Shown here: piece by piece, positions 47,336 through 56,031 of the stretch
Layout of the letters: each line of letters opens with the position of its first letter
Position numbering within the stretch: the first letter of the stretch is position 1
Source of the DNA: SZAS-79 sp964599095
GTDB lineage: Bacteria > Pseudomonadota > Gammaproteobacteria > Burkholderiales > SG8-39
Length of the DNA: 64,000 nt
Assembly: GCA_964599095.1 (NCBI GenBank)
Contig: CAZREB010000011.1
Span: 62,001 to 126,000, forward strand
Direction: 5' to 3'
Position numbers and translations under genes: made by a program
The notes under the pieces: generated by a model
Told to the model about the DNA's origin: nothing
The model's database searches: none
What the model saw: only the letters and a program-made list of their open reading frames with translations

Positions 47336-48667
47336 ATGGCAGGCGCTATCGAAGTCAAAGTCCCGGACATCGGCGATTTCAAGGAAGTGGGCGTGATCGA
47401 GTTGCTCGTCGCCCCCGGCGACCGGGTCGAGAAGGAGACCTCGCTTATCACCGTCGAATCGGACAAGGCGACGATGGAAATCCCGTCGCCGGCCGCCGGC
47501 GTCGTGAAGGAGCTGAAGATCAAGCTCGGCGACAAGGTCGCGGAAGGCTCGCTGATCCTGATCCTCGAGGAAGATGGCGGCAGCGTCGCATCGGCCCCGA
47601 AGGCGGCCGAAGCGCCTGCATCCGCGGCGCCCGCGCCCAAACCGCAGCCGCCTGTACCCGCGGTCGCCGCGCCGGTTCCATCGGCCGATCACGTACCGCT
47701 GGTAAAGCCGGATCCGGTGCCCGCCGAGCCCCAGGAGGCGACGGTCTCCAAGCCGCACGCGAGTCCTTCGATCAGGGCATTCGCGCGCGAGCTCGGCGTC
47801 GATCTCGGCAAGGTCAAGGGCTCCGGTCCCAAGGGCCGGATCACGCGTGAAGACGTTCAGGCATTCGTCAAAGGCGTCCTCTCCGGGGCCAGGCCGGCAG
47901 CCGCGCCGGTTGCGTCCGGCGGACTGCCTTTCAACCTGCCCGAGCTCGCAGTCGTCGACTTCGCGAAGTTCGGTCCGATCGAGACCAGGCCGCTGTCGCG
48001 CATCAAGAAGATCTCCGGGGCCTTCCTGCACCGCAACTGGATCTCGATCCCGCACATCACGCAGTTCGATGAAGCGGACATCACGGAACTCGAATCCTTC
48101 CGCAAGTCCAACACCGCGGAGACCGAGAAGCAGGGCTTCAAGCTGACGATGCTCGCGTTCCTGATCAAGGCGAGCGTCACGGCCCTGCGCCAGTTCCCGG
48201 AGTTCAACGCCTCCCTCGACAAGTCCGGCGAGAACCTGGTGCTCAAGAAGTACTTCCATATCGGCGTCGCGGTCGACACGCCCGAAGGGCTCGTCGTGCC
48301 GGTGATCCGCGACGCGGACCGCAAGGGGGTGTTCGACCTCGCGAGGGAACTGGCCGACGTCTCCAAGCTCGCCAAGGACAAGAAGCTCAAGCCCGGCGAC
48401 ATGCAGGGCGGCACGTTCTCGATCTCGAGCCTTGGCGGCATCGGCGGCACCATGTTCACCCCGATCATCAATGCGCCCGAAGTTGCGATCCTCGGGGTTT
48501 CGCGCTCGGTGATGAAGCCGGTCTGGAACGGCAAGGAATTCACGCCGCGCCTGGTCCTGCCGCTGTCCCTGTCCTACGACCATCGGGTGATCGACGGCGC
48601 CGCGGGGGCGCGGTTCACCACCTATCTCGTCTCCGTCCTCTCGGACATCCGCCGGTCGCTGCTCTAG
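47336..48667 (+). CDS. aceF: pyruvate dehydrogenase E2, dihydrolipoamide acetyltransferase
   Basis: Core of the pyruvate dehydrogenase complex, 443 residues with a single N-terminal lipoyl domain (lipoyl Lys in VESDKATMEIPSP), an Ala/Pro linker, a peripheral-subunit-binding domain (SPSIRAFARELGVDLGKVKG) and the catalytic domain ending SLSYDHRVIDGAAG with the active-site His and Asp. One lipoyl domain is fewer than the three of E. coli. Ribosome-binding sequence GGGCGGA lies 11 bases upstream. Lpd follows without a gap. Confidence 0.97.
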   Translation: MAGAIEVKVPDIGDFKEVGVIELLVAPGDRVEKETSLITVESDKATMEIPSPAAGVVKELKIKLGDKVAEGSLILILEEDGGSVASAPKAAEAPASAAPAPKPQPPVPAVAAPVPSADHVPLVKPDPVPAEPQEATVSKPHASPSIRAFARELGVDLGKVKGSGPKGRITREDVQAFVKGVLSGARPAAAPVASGGLPFNLPELAVVDFAKFGPIETRPLSRIKKISGAFLHRNWISIPHITQFDEADITELESFRKSNTAETEKQGFKLTMLAFLIKASVTALRQFPEFNASLDKSGENLVLKKYFHIGVAVDTPEGLVVPVIRDADRKGVFDLARELADVSKLAKDKKLKPGDMQGGTFSISSLGGIGGTMFTPIINAPEVAILGVSRSVMKPVWNGKEFTPRLVLPLSLSYDHRVIDGAAGARFTTYLVSVLSDIRRSLL

Positions 48668-50434
48668 ATGGCCAAGATCATCGAAATCAAGGTCCCGGAC
48701 ATCGGGGACTTCAAGGAAGTCGGGGTCATCGAGATCCTCGTCAAGCCCGGCGATGCCGTCCAGAAGGAGACCTCGCTCATCACGGTCGAGTCCGACAAGG
48801 CGACGATGGAAATCCCGTCACCCGCCGCAGGCATCGTCGAAGAGGTCAAGGTCAAGCTCGGCGACAAGGTGGCCGAGGGTTCGCTAATACTGACAATTTC
48901 GGGCGAGGCCCCAGGCCAGGAGCCAGTCTCCAGCCAAAATGCTGCCACTGCCGAGTCGGCGGCAAGCGCTCCGGCGGTGCCCGCGGCGGCTCCGGTGGCG
49001 GCCGAGGCTTCGGGGGTCAAGGCCGACATCGACTGCGACGTGGTCGTGCTCGGATCCGGGCCAGGCGGCTACTCGGCCGCGTTCCGCTCGGCTGACCTCG
49101 GCAGGAAGGTGGTGCTGGTCGAGCGTTACGCAACGCTGGGCGGCGTCTGCCTGAACGTCGGGTGCATCCCGTCCAAGGCCCTGCTGCACGTCGCCGCCGT
49201 CATGGACGAAGCGGCTCACATGGCCGAGCACGGGATCACGTTCGGCGCGCCGGCCGTAGACCTCGCCAAGCTTCGCGGCTGGAAAGACAAAGTGGTCGGC
49301 AAGCTTACGAGCGGTCTCACGGGGATGGCCAAGCTCCGTAAGGTCACGGTCGTGCAGGGCACCGGCAGCTTTGTCGAGCCGAACGTTCTCGCGGTCGAAA
49401 CCAGCGAGGGCCGCAAGCTCGTGCGGTTCGCGAATGCGATCATCGCGGCGGGCTCGCAGGCGGCGAAGCTGCCCTTCCTGCCGGACGACCCACGGATCGT
49501 GGATTCCACCGGCGCGCTGGAACTCAAGGAAGTGCCGAAGCGGATGCTGGTCATCGGCGGCGGCATCATCGGGCTGGAGATGGGCACGGTTTATTCGACG
49601 CTTGGCGCACGGCTCGATGTGGTGGAAATGATGGATGCGCTGATGGCCGGACCGGATCGCGATCTGGTCGCCGTCTGGCAGAAGTACAACGCCGCCCGCT
49701 TCGACAACATCATGCTGAAGACGAAGACGACCAAGGTCGAGGCGACGCCCGGGGGCATCAAGGCGTGGTTCGAAGGCGGCAATGCGCCCAAGGAAGCGCA
49801 AACCTACGATCTCGTGCTGGTGTCGGTCGGCCGAGCGCCGAACGGCAACAAGATCGGGGCGGACAAGGCAGGAGTTGCGGTCAACGAGCGCGGCTTCATC
49901 CCAGTGGACTCGCAAATGCGCACGAATGTGCCGCATATCTTCGCGATCGGCGACATCGTCGGCCAGCCGATGCTCGCACACAAGGCGGTTCACGAGGGCC
50001 ATGTGGCTGCGGAAGCGGCTGCCGGCGAGAAAGCGCACTTCGATGCCAACGTCATTCCCGGCGTCGCATACACCGACCCCGAGGTCGCCTGGGTCGGACT
50101 CACCGAGGACGATGCGAGGAAGCAGGGCGTCAAGGTCGGCGTGGGCAAATTCCCGTGGGCCGCTTCCGGCCGCGCGATCGCCAACGGCCGCGACGAAGGC
50201 TTCACCAAGCTCGTGTTCGACGCGGAAAGCCACCGCATCCTCGGTGCCGGCATCGTGGGCACCGGCGCCGGCGACCTGATCAGCGAACTGGCCCTGGCGG
50301 TCGAGATGGGCGCCGACGCGGTGGACATCGGCAAGACGATCCACCCGCACCCGACCCTCGGCGAATCGGTGGGCATGGCTGCGGAGCTTTACGAAGGCGT
50401 CTGCACCGACATGCCGCCGGTGAAGAAGAAATGA
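48668..50434 (+). CDS. lpd: dihydrolipoamide dehydrogenase with N-terminal lipoyl domain (E3)
   Basis: Reoxidises dihydrolipoamide with NAD in the pyruvate dehydrogenase complex. At 588 residues it is about 120 longer than usual because residues 1-80 are a lipoyl domain (VESDKATMEIPSP) almost identical in pattern to that of AceF, followed by an Ala-rich linker. The flavoprotein part has GSGPGGYSAAFRSADLG, the redox pair in GGVCLNVGCIPSK, ICG-type NAD region GGGIIGLEMG, and HPHPTLGE with the catalytic His and Glu. This fusion is known from Neisseria and other betaproteobacteria. Confidence 0.97.
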   Translation: MAKIIEIKVPDIGDFKEVGVIEILVKPGDAVQKETSLITVESDKATMEIPSPAAGIVEEVKVKLGDKVAEGSLILTISGEAPGQEPVSSQNAATAESAASAPAVPAAAPVAAEASGVKADIDCDVVVLGSGPGGYSAAFRSADLGRKVVLVERYATLGGVCLNVGCIPSKALLHVAAVMDEAAHMAEHGITFGAPAVDLAKLRGWKDKVVGKLTSGLTGMAKLRKVTVVQGTGSFVEPNVLAVETSEGRKLVRFANAIIAAGSQAAKLPFLPDDPRIVDSTGALELKEVPKRMLVIGGGIIGLEMGTVYSTLGARLDVVEMMDALMAGPDRDLVAVWQKYNAARFDNIMLKTKTTKVEATPGGIKAWFEGGNAPKEAQTYDLVLVSVGRAPNGNKIGADKAGVAVNERGFIPVDSQMRTNVPHIFAIGDIVGQPMLAHKAVHEGHVAAEAAAGEKAHFDANVIPGVAYTDPEVAWVGLTEDDARKQGVKVGVGKFPWAASGRAIANGRDEGFTKLVFDAESHRILGAGIVGTGAGDLISELALAVEMGADAVDIGKTIHPHPTLGESVGMAAELYEGVCTDMPPVKKK

Positions 50435-51090
50435 CGCAGGACGAGCTCAAGCAAGCTGTCGCCCGCGAAGCGCTCAAGTACGTTGTCGAAGACGCGGTGG
50501 TCGGCGTCGGCTCGGGCTCGACGGTCAATTTCTTCATCGATGCACTGGCGGCGATCAAGGGGCGCATCGAAGGCGCGGTGGCCGCCTCGGAGGCGAGCGC
50601 GGACCGCCTGAAAAAACACGGAATCCGGGTCTTCGACCTAAACTCGGTCGACGCGCTGCCGGTCTACATCGACGGCGCGGACGAGATTACCGAGCACCTG
50701 CACATGATCAAGGGCGGCGGCGGCGCGCTCACGCGCGAGAAGATCGTGGCGGCCGTGGCGAAGAGATTCGTCTGCATCTGCGACGCGTCCAAGCGGGTGC
50801 CGGTGCTGGGAAGATTTCCGCTTCCGGTCGAAGTGATCCCGATGGCGAGGAGTTACGTCGGGCGCGAACTCCTGCGCCTCGGCGGGCGCCCGGTACTGCG
50901 GGAAGGATTCAAGACCGACAATGGCAACCTGATCCTCGACTGCCACAACTTGGAAATCCTCGACCCGCCGGCACTCGAAGCCCAGCTCAACAACGTCGCC
51001 GGCATAGTGACCAATGGCCTTTTCGCGCGGCGTGCGGCCGACGTGTTGCTGCTCGGATCTACCGAAGGCGTGACTACGACGAAGCGCTAG
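50431..51090 (+). CDS. rpiA: ribose-5-phosphate isomerase A
   Basis: Interconverts ribose 5-phosphate and ribulose 5-phosphate. The ATG at 50431 overlaps the lpd stop (ATGA), giving 219 residues. Active-site motifs are intact: GVGSGSTVNFFIDAL, DGADEI and KGGGGALTREKIVA with the catalytic Glu. Translational coupling to lpd is likely; why it sits in the pyruvate dehydrogenase unit is not evident. Confidence 0.97.
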   Translation: MTQDELKQAVAREALKYVVEDAVVGVGSGSTVNFFIDALAAIKGRIEGAVAASEASADRLKKHGIRVFDLNSVDALPVYIDGADEITEHLHMIKGGGGALTREKIVAAVAKRFVCICDASKRVPVLGRFPLPVEVIPMARSYVGRELLRLGGRPVLREGFKTDNGNLILDCHNLEILDPPALEAQLNNVAGIVTNGLFARRAADVLLLGSTEGVTTTKR

Positions 51091-51114
51091 CCGGACGGCC
51101 GCATGGGCCCGGCA

Positions 51115-51387
51115 CTATCCCTTGGGCGGGACGTACCCGGCAGCGGTATCGGCGCCATCGCCGAAGAAGTGCTTTTCCATCTGCTCTACCAGGTATTTGC
51201 GCGCCTTCGGGTCGGCCAGGTTCAGCCGGTTCTCGTTCACGAGCATGGTCTGGTGGCGCAACCATGCCTGCCAGGCTTCCTTCGACACGTTGTCGTAAAT
51301 GCGTTTTCCCAGCGGACCCGGGTAGGTCGGCCTGTCCAGCCCTTCGGCTTCACGCCCGAGCTTCACGCAATTGACCATTCTTGCCAT
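51115..51387 (-). CDS. yggX: Fe(2+)-trafficking protein YggX
   Basis: Small protein of 90 residues thought to protect iron-sulfur clusters and carry iron under oxidative stress. It begins MARMVNCVKLGREAEGLD with the conserved Cys7 and has the family pattern YPGPLGKRIYDNVSKEAWQA and LVNENRLNLADPKARKYL. The ATG at 51387 is chosen because the longer frame to 51462 extends into argA. It starts 32 bp after the argA stop, on the same strand. Confidence 0.96.
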   Translation of the reverse strand: MARMVNCVKLGREAEGLDRPTYPGPLGKRIYDNVSKEAWQAWLRHQTMLVNENRLNLADPKARKYLVEQMEKHFFGDGADTAAGYVPPKG

Positions 51388-51419
51388 GGGTGATTCCGGT
51401 GGTTCGCAGAGGCGCGATT

Positions 51420-52742
51420 TTACCGTAGCCGCTTCTTGAACACTTTGGAGTTGCGTTTCCAATTGTAGAGCGCCTGCTTCTTTTCCGGCAGCGAACCCAC
51501 GTCCGCCGGCCTGAAGCCCTGCTCGAGGAACCAGTGTGCCGCGCGCGTGGTGAGCGCGAACAGGCGGCGGATTTTCATTGAGCGCGCCCGCTCCTCGCAG
51601 GCATGCAGCAGTTGCTCGCCATAGCCGGTGTCGCGATATTCGGGCGCAACCGCAAAGCAGGCGAACTCGGCGCTCTTTTCCTCGGGGAACGGGTACAGGG
51701 CCGCACAGCCGACGATTACGCCGTCATGTTCTACGACGGTGAAATTGCCGATTTCACGTTCCAGCATTTCCCGGTTGCGCTTGACCAGCGCGCCTTCGGC
51801 TTCCAGCGGCTCGATGAGCGCGATGATGCCGCGGACGTCCTCGATCTTCGCAGTGCGGATCTCTTCGACCGGGTCGGCGGTGATCATCGTGCCGACACCC
51901 GAGTGGGTGAAGAGTTCGAGGGGAATCGCACCCCACACGCGGCGCGAAAGCAGGTGCGCACGCGGGACACCGGCGGCGAGCGAGTGAAGCGCGCAATTGA
52001 GGGTGCGGGCAGATGCGGGCGGCAGGCTGCTCTTCTTCGCCATCGCTTCGGCTTCCTTGGCGGTCATCTCCGCGACCACCTCGCCTTTGCGGTTCGTCGG
52101 CAGCCAGTCCGAGAAGATCAGCAGCTTGTCGGCCTTGAGCGCGACTGCGACGCTGCAGGCGACGTCCTCCCAGCCGAGGTTGAACACTTCTCCCGTCGGC
52201 GAGTAGCCGATGTGCGGCACCAGCACGATCTCCTCGGCTTCGAGACGGCGTTTGATCGCCACCGCATCCACCTTGCGTACGGTCCCGGTGAATTGCAGGT
52301 CGACACCGTCGATGATCCCGACCGGCCGGGCGGTGATGAAATTGCCCGAGGCTACTCGGATATCGGCGCCTGCCATCGGCGAATTCGGCAATCCCTGGGA
52401 CAGCAGGGCCTCCAGTTCGACGCGCAGCGCTCCGGCAGCGTGCTTCACCGCGATCAGCGCCGCTTCGTCCGTGATTCGTTGACCTTTGGTGAAGCGCGAG
52501 CGCTGACCTGCGCTTTTCAGCGCGGCTTCGATTTGCGGGCGCGCCCCGTGTACCAGCACCAGCCGGATACCGAGTGCCGCGAGCAGGTTGATGTCCTGGA
52601 TGAAGTGCGTAAATCGTGCGCGGTCCGTGACGAGTTCCCCGCCAAACGCGACCACGAACGTGCGGCCGCCGAATGCGTGCAGGTAGGGCGCGGTCTGGCG
52701 GAACCAGCGCACGAAAGCTTCGGGTTGCGGGGTCGGGGGCAT
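51420..52742 (-). CDS. argA: amino-acid N-acetyltransferase (N-acetylglutamate synthase)
   Basis: First enzyme of arginine synthesis, making N-acetylglutamate. 440 residues in two domains: an amino-acid-kinase-like N-terminal part (FVVAFGGELVTDRAR, LVLVHGARPQIEAAL) that senses arginine, and a C-terminal GNAT acetyltransferase with CFAVAPEYRDTGYGEQLLHA as the acetyl-CoA motif. Length and domain order match classical ArgA. A TAGAAT-like -10 box lies at 52781-52786 on the minus strand, but no good -35 is seen, so it may instead depend on read-through from rsmE. Confidence 0.94.
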   Translation of the reverse strand: MPPTPQPEAFVRWFRQTAPYLHAFGGRTFVVAFGGELVTDRARFTHFIQDINLLAALGIRLVLVHGARPQIEAALKSAGQRSRFTKGQRITDEAALIAVKHAAGALRVELEALLSQGLPNSPMAGADIRVASGNFITARPVGIIDGVDLQFTGTVRKVDAVAIKRRLEAEEIVLVPHIGYSPTGEVFNLGWEDVACSVAVALKADKLLIFSDWLPTNRKGEVVAEMTAKEAEAMAKKSSLPPASARTLNCALHSLAAGVPRAHLLSRRVWGAIPLELFTHSGVGTMITADPVEEIRTAKIEDVRGIIALIEPLEAEGALVKRNREMLEREIGNFTVVEHDGVIVGCAALYPFPEEKSAEFACFAVAPEYRDTGYGEQLLHACEERARSMKIRRLFALTTRAAHWFLEQGFRPADVGSLPEKKQALYNWKRNSKVFKKRLR

Positions 52743-52934
52743 GCGTTCGGAAACCTGGGACAGCGCAAGGGGATCGGCGAATTCTAAGCCAGTTCAGGCT
52801 CTTGGGACTTGGCTGTCAGGGCGCGAAGCGAGACGACGAATGATCGCTGCGGAATTCGGAAACGACATGCGTTCCTTCAATCGACTTCTGGCCGCACTCG
52901 GTGCTGGCTGATCCGACCTCGCTTCGACCGGGGG

Positions 52935-53678
52935 CTAGCCGTCCCCGTAAATCGCGTTCAGTGCGGCTAGTGCCGCGGGCCCGGCTGTTTCAGTGCGCAA
53001 GATTCGGGGCCCGAGCCGGACAGGCACGAATCCGCCAGAGACCAGTATTTCCTCCTCTCGCGGGCTGAACCCGGATTCCGGCCCGGCTGCAAGCACGACA
53101 GGTTTGCCTGCTGTTGCGCCCACCGAGCGCAGGTTCGTGGCGCCTGCCGGAGCAAGCAGCAGCTTGAGCGAGTCTCCCGGAGCCCGATAGTCGGCCAGCG
53201 CAATCGGGCTGGCGACCTGCGGCACGCGATTGCGGCCGCATTGCTCGCACGCAGAAATTGCCACACGCTGCCAATGCTCGCGGCGGGAATCTCCGCGTTC
53301 GCCTTTGAGCCTGACCACCGACCGCTCGGCAAGGACCGGCTGGATGGCGCCGACCCCGAGTTCGACGGCCTTCTGGAGGGTCAGGTCCATCCGGTCCCCG
53401 GAGGAAACCGCCTGGACCAGCGTCACTTGCAGCGGTGACTCGCGCTCGACCGGGCTGAACTCGCCGACCAGCACCGCGACGCGGTCGCGCGAAAGGCGGA
53501 CGATTCGTGCCGCGTGCTCGCCGCCTTTGCCGTCGAACAGGCAGATTGCGTCGCCTTCGCGCATGCGCAGGACGCGTAAAGCGTGATGGCCGGCGTCAGG
53601 CGGAAGCGCCAATTCGACACCGGGCGCGAGGGCGTCTGGCAAGTGGAAGCGGGGAATGCGCCCCGAGCCTGGTGACAT
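52935..53678 (-). CDS. rsmE: 16S rRNA (uracil-1498-N3)-methyltransferase
   Basis: Methylates U1498 of 16S rRNA. 247 residues with an N-terminal PUA-like domain (HHALRVLRMREGDAICLFDG) and a SPOUT-type C-terminal domain with the knot motif AAGPESGFSPREEEIL and VRLGPRILRTETAGPAAL, which binds SAM. Length is typical. It is 192 bp upstream of argA and 12 bp after the DUF4126 gene; the gap toward argA holds no other gene. Confidence 0.96.
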   Translation of the reverse strand: MSPGSGRIPRFHLPDALAPGVELALPPDAGHHALRVLRMREGDAICLFDGKGGEHAARIVRLSRDRVAVLVGEFSPVERESPLQVTLVQAVSSGDRMDLTLQKAVELGVGAIQPVLAERSVVRLKGERGDSRREHWQRVAISACEQCGRNRVPQVASPIALADYRAPGDSLKLLLAPAGATNLRSVGATAGKPVVLAAGPESGFSPREEEILVSGGFVPVRLGPRILRTETAGPAALAALNAIYGDG

Positions 53679-53690
53679 GACAGTCGCCGC

Positions 53691-54308
53691 CTAGCGGTGG
53701 CCCGACGCCCGCGAGCGCAGCCCACGGAACACGAGTGCGAGTCCGGAGGCGATGGCTCCGAGCATGGCCAGTGCGGCAACGCCCGACAGGACGAGCGTAA
53801 CGAGGAAGGGGAGCGGGTGGGCAATTGCGAGCCAGAGTCCTGCGGGCACGAGCGTGTCCTCGCCGAACGACGCCAGCCAGTTGCTGAACGGTTCCGGCAA
53901 CGTGTTGATCGCGGCGCGCCCGCCTGCCTTGGCCAGATGGGTGCCGGCGGCAATCGTGCCGCCGAGGATCGCTGCCGCAACCCCAACGGAGGAATCCGAC
54001 CCGCCAAACACCGCGGCCGCAAGGGCCGCGCCGGCCGGGATCCGGATGAAGGTATGCACCGCGTCCCAGAGCGAGTCCAGCCACGGGAGCTTGTCGGCGC
54101 CGAATTCGACCACGGCCATGAATCCGCTGGCCCCGAGGACAAGCGGGTGAGCCAGCACTGAAAGATGCGGCGGCAAGACCAGCCAGCCGTTCCACTCCGC
54201 CAGGCCCAGACAGAACAACACGGCGTAAAGGCGCAACCCGCTGCCCCACGCCAGCGCCGCCGCAAGCGCGATTTCCGGAAGGTATGCCTGGAGGGATTCA
54301 GCCGACAT
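53691..54308 (-). CDS. DUF4126 family membrane protein
   Basis: Unknown-function inner-membrane protein, 205 residues from the ATG at 54308 (MSAESLQAYLPEIALAAALA). Four to five hydrophobic segments alternate with Gly/Ala-rich loops, and the pattern SGLRLYAVLFCLGLAEWNGW, FMAVVEFGADKLPWLDSLWD and GGTIAAGTHLAKAGGRAAIN matches the DUF4126 family. It lies between rsmE and a small secreted protein on one strand. Function unknown; no catalytic residues are apparent. Confidence 0.8.
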   Translation of the reverse strand: MSAESLQAYLPEIALAAALAWGSGLRLYAVLFCLGLAEWNGWLVLPPHLSVLAHPLVLGASGFMAVVEFGADKLPWLDSLWDAVHTFIRIPAGAALAAAVFGGSDSSVGVAAAILGGTIAAGTHLAKAGGRAAINTLPEPFSNWLASFGEDTLVPAGLWLAIAHPLPFLVTLVLSGVAALAMLGAIASGLALVFRGLRSRASGHR

Positions 54309-54343
54309 CGCCCGGGCATTTTCGCATGCCCGGAAAACCGCGA

Positions 54344-54811
54344 TCAGCGCATTCTCGGCCCGGCCGGGCTGCAGCGGAAATCGCTTGTCGGGTAGGTCGC
54401 GTCGTCGCAGTCGACGAAGCGGATGCGCGTGCCTTGCGGGAAAGTCCACTGGAATTCCCGTTGCCTGGACACCGCGTAAAGGGGCGCGGCGATCGCAGCC
54501 TGGTTCGGGGCCGGGCTCGAGACCCGGGTCGTCGGCGTGCTCGGGGCCCGCTGTGAGCAGACGGAATTCACGTTCAACGTCTTCGACGGGTGCTCGGCGC
54601 ACCAGTAGACCACGCGCACCGTGTCGCACAGGTTCTGGAAGACGATGCGGTAGTGCTGCCTCGACTGCCCGCCGGAACTTGCGATGTCGTTCGCGGCGAC
54701 GGTCATCTTGAGGCACGCACCCATCGCCGTGTTTTCCGCCGCCCTTGGCGCGGCCGCCAGTGCCGTCTGGAAGAGCAGGAGGAGCAACGCAAGTCCGAGC
54801 GATGAGCGCAT
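54344..54811 (-). CDS. secreted protein of unknown function
   Basis: I do not recognise this gene. From the ATG at 54811 it encodes 155 residues with a clear signal peptide (LGLALLLLLFQTALA, cleavage near 20). The mature part has six Cys residues (GACLKM, NLCDTV, YWCAEH, NSVCSQ, VDCDD, FRCSP), suggesting disulfides, and a VYWCAEHPS segment. No charged or transmembrane region later. It starts 136 bp after the DUF4189 gene and 35 bp before the DUF4126 gene, in a run of small exported or membrane proteins. A periplasmic location is likely. Confidence 0.65.
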   Translation of the reverse strand: MRSSLGLALLLLLFQTALAAAPRAAENTAMGACLKMTVAANDIASSGGQSRQHYRIVFQNLCDTVRVVYWCAEHPSKTLNVNSVCSQRAPSTPTTRVSSPAPNQAAIAAPLYAVSRQREFQWTFPQGTRIRFVDCDDATYPTSDFRCSPAGPRMR

Positions 54812-54947
54812 GATGGATGCGATTGGACCAAATGCGCCTCTTCGCGTCCACGCGGTTTTGCAATCGTTCAAGGATTCTTGCAACTGTTGACCTTCGCGGG
54901 ACACGAAGGAATTGCGCAGGAGAACCCGTCTTAAACGGGCGTCGCGT

Positions 54948-55322
54948 TCAGCGCGGGCAGGCCCACCCGACGATCTCGCACCTCTCTCCGCACAGGCGCA
55001 ACGCCCTCGTTTCGGCTTCCTGCCGTGTCGCGCCGCGTGATGCGATGAACTTCCTCGGCCCGTTGGCGACCGCACCGCAATCCTTGCTGAGGCTTGCCAC
55101 CACTTCGCATTTCGGGTGGCCGCATTGCTTGAGGGCTTCGACCCGCGCGGCGCGCGAGTCCTTTGCATTGACCGCGTAACCGAAGCTGCCGGACTCGCGA
55201 TGGTAGGCAATGGCGCCGGTCGCCTTGGCCGACTGCTTCGGCTCCGCCGCCGAAGTGAGCGGCGTCCACGCAGCCGCAAGGAGCGTCAGCGCCGTGAACC
55301 AGCAAGCTGTGCATCGCGCCAT
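54948..55322 (-). CDS. DUF4189 domain protein, exported
   Basis: Exported protein of 124 residues from the ATG at 55322. The signal peptide is LTLLAAAWTPLTSAAEP. The mature part has AYHRESGSFGYAVNAKDSRA and later ATRQEAETRALRLCG, which are the two characteristic blocks of DUF4189, with Cys pairs (QCGHPKCE, LCGERCE) that probably form disulfides. Function unknown. It starts 11 bp after the RraA-family gene and may share its transcript. Confidence 0.8.
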   Translation of the reverse strand: MARCTACWFTALTLLAAAWTPLTSAAEPKQSAKATGAIAYHRESGSFGYAVNAKDSRAARVEALKQCGHPKCEVVASLSKDCGAVANGPRKFIASRGATRQEAETRALRLCGERCEIVGWACPR

Positions 55323-55332
55323 CGACGTTTCC

Positions 55333-56010
55333 TCAGGGCAGGATGCAACCTTTGTCGCGCAGCATCTTGTCGACCCAGCTGCGGTCAACCGGCCTGCCGG
55401 CCGCGATTGCGGCGAGCGTTGCGGTTTCCTTGTCGTTCTGCGCGATGGTCAGCGCAAGCACGCGCTCCGCATCCGCCGGCGAGATCGCCACCACGCCATC
55501 CGCATCCCCGACGATGATGTCGCCGGGATTCACCACCATTCCTGCAATTGTGACGGTGACATTGATCTCGCCGGGGCCGTCCTTGTACGGCCCGCGGTGC
55601 GTCACCCCGCAGGCATACACCGGGAAATCGCTGGCGGCGATTGCGTCGGCGTCGCGGATCGCGCCATCGATGACCATGCCTGCGATGCCGCGGCTCCGGG
55701 CGTGGGAGGACATGATTTCGCCGATGATCGCCTGGTCGAGCCCGCCGCCCGCATCGACCAGGATCACGTCGCCGGGCGCAGCCATGTCGATCGCCTTGTG
55801 GGTCAGCAGGTTGTCGCCCGGCCGGGTCTTGACCGTGAACGCCGGACCGATCAGCACCCCGCCGCGATGATAAGGCCTCAGCCTGGCGCCGCTGCCGTAA
55901 TGGCGGAGCATGTTGTCGCTGATGTTCGAAGTGGGCAGCTTGGCGAATGCGTCCAGCAGGCGCTTCGCCGGTGGCTCGGGCGAGGGATTGATACGAAAAC
56001 CGACTGTCAT
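55333..56010 (-). CDS. RraA-family aldolase (4-hydroxy-4-methyl-2-oxoglutarate aldolase-like)
   Basis: Family of divalent-metal aldolases that split 4-hydroxy-2-oxo acids into pyruvate and an aldehyde or oxo acid. 225 residues; the substrate- and metal-binding block VIDGAIRDADAIAASDFPVY is intact with Arg and Asp, and LVDAGGGLDQAIIGEIM precedes it. In this operon it may cleave the 2-keto-3-deoxy sugar acid made by one of the two dehydratases. An RNase E inhibitor role, the origin of the name RraA, is unlikely given the context. Confidence 0.85.
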   Translation of the reverse strand: MTVGFRINPSPEPPAKRLLDAFAKLPTSNISDNMLRHYGSGARLRPYHRGGVLIGPAFTVKTRPGDNLLTHKAIDMAAPGDVILVDAGGGLDQAIIGEIMSSHARSRGIAGMVIDGAIRDADAIAASDFPVYACGVTHRGPYKDGPGEINVTVTIAGMVVNPGDIIVGDADGVVAISPADAERVLALTIAQNDKETATLAAIAAGRPVDRSWVDKMLRDKGCILP

Positions 56011-56031
56011 TGGTTGAGGCCTTTTCGATGA

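Noticed and set aside
52743..52934. Small open frame (23 codons) at about 52840-52911 between argA and rsmE
   Set aside because: No ribosome-binding site or conserved sequence; the gap is more likely leader and spacer.
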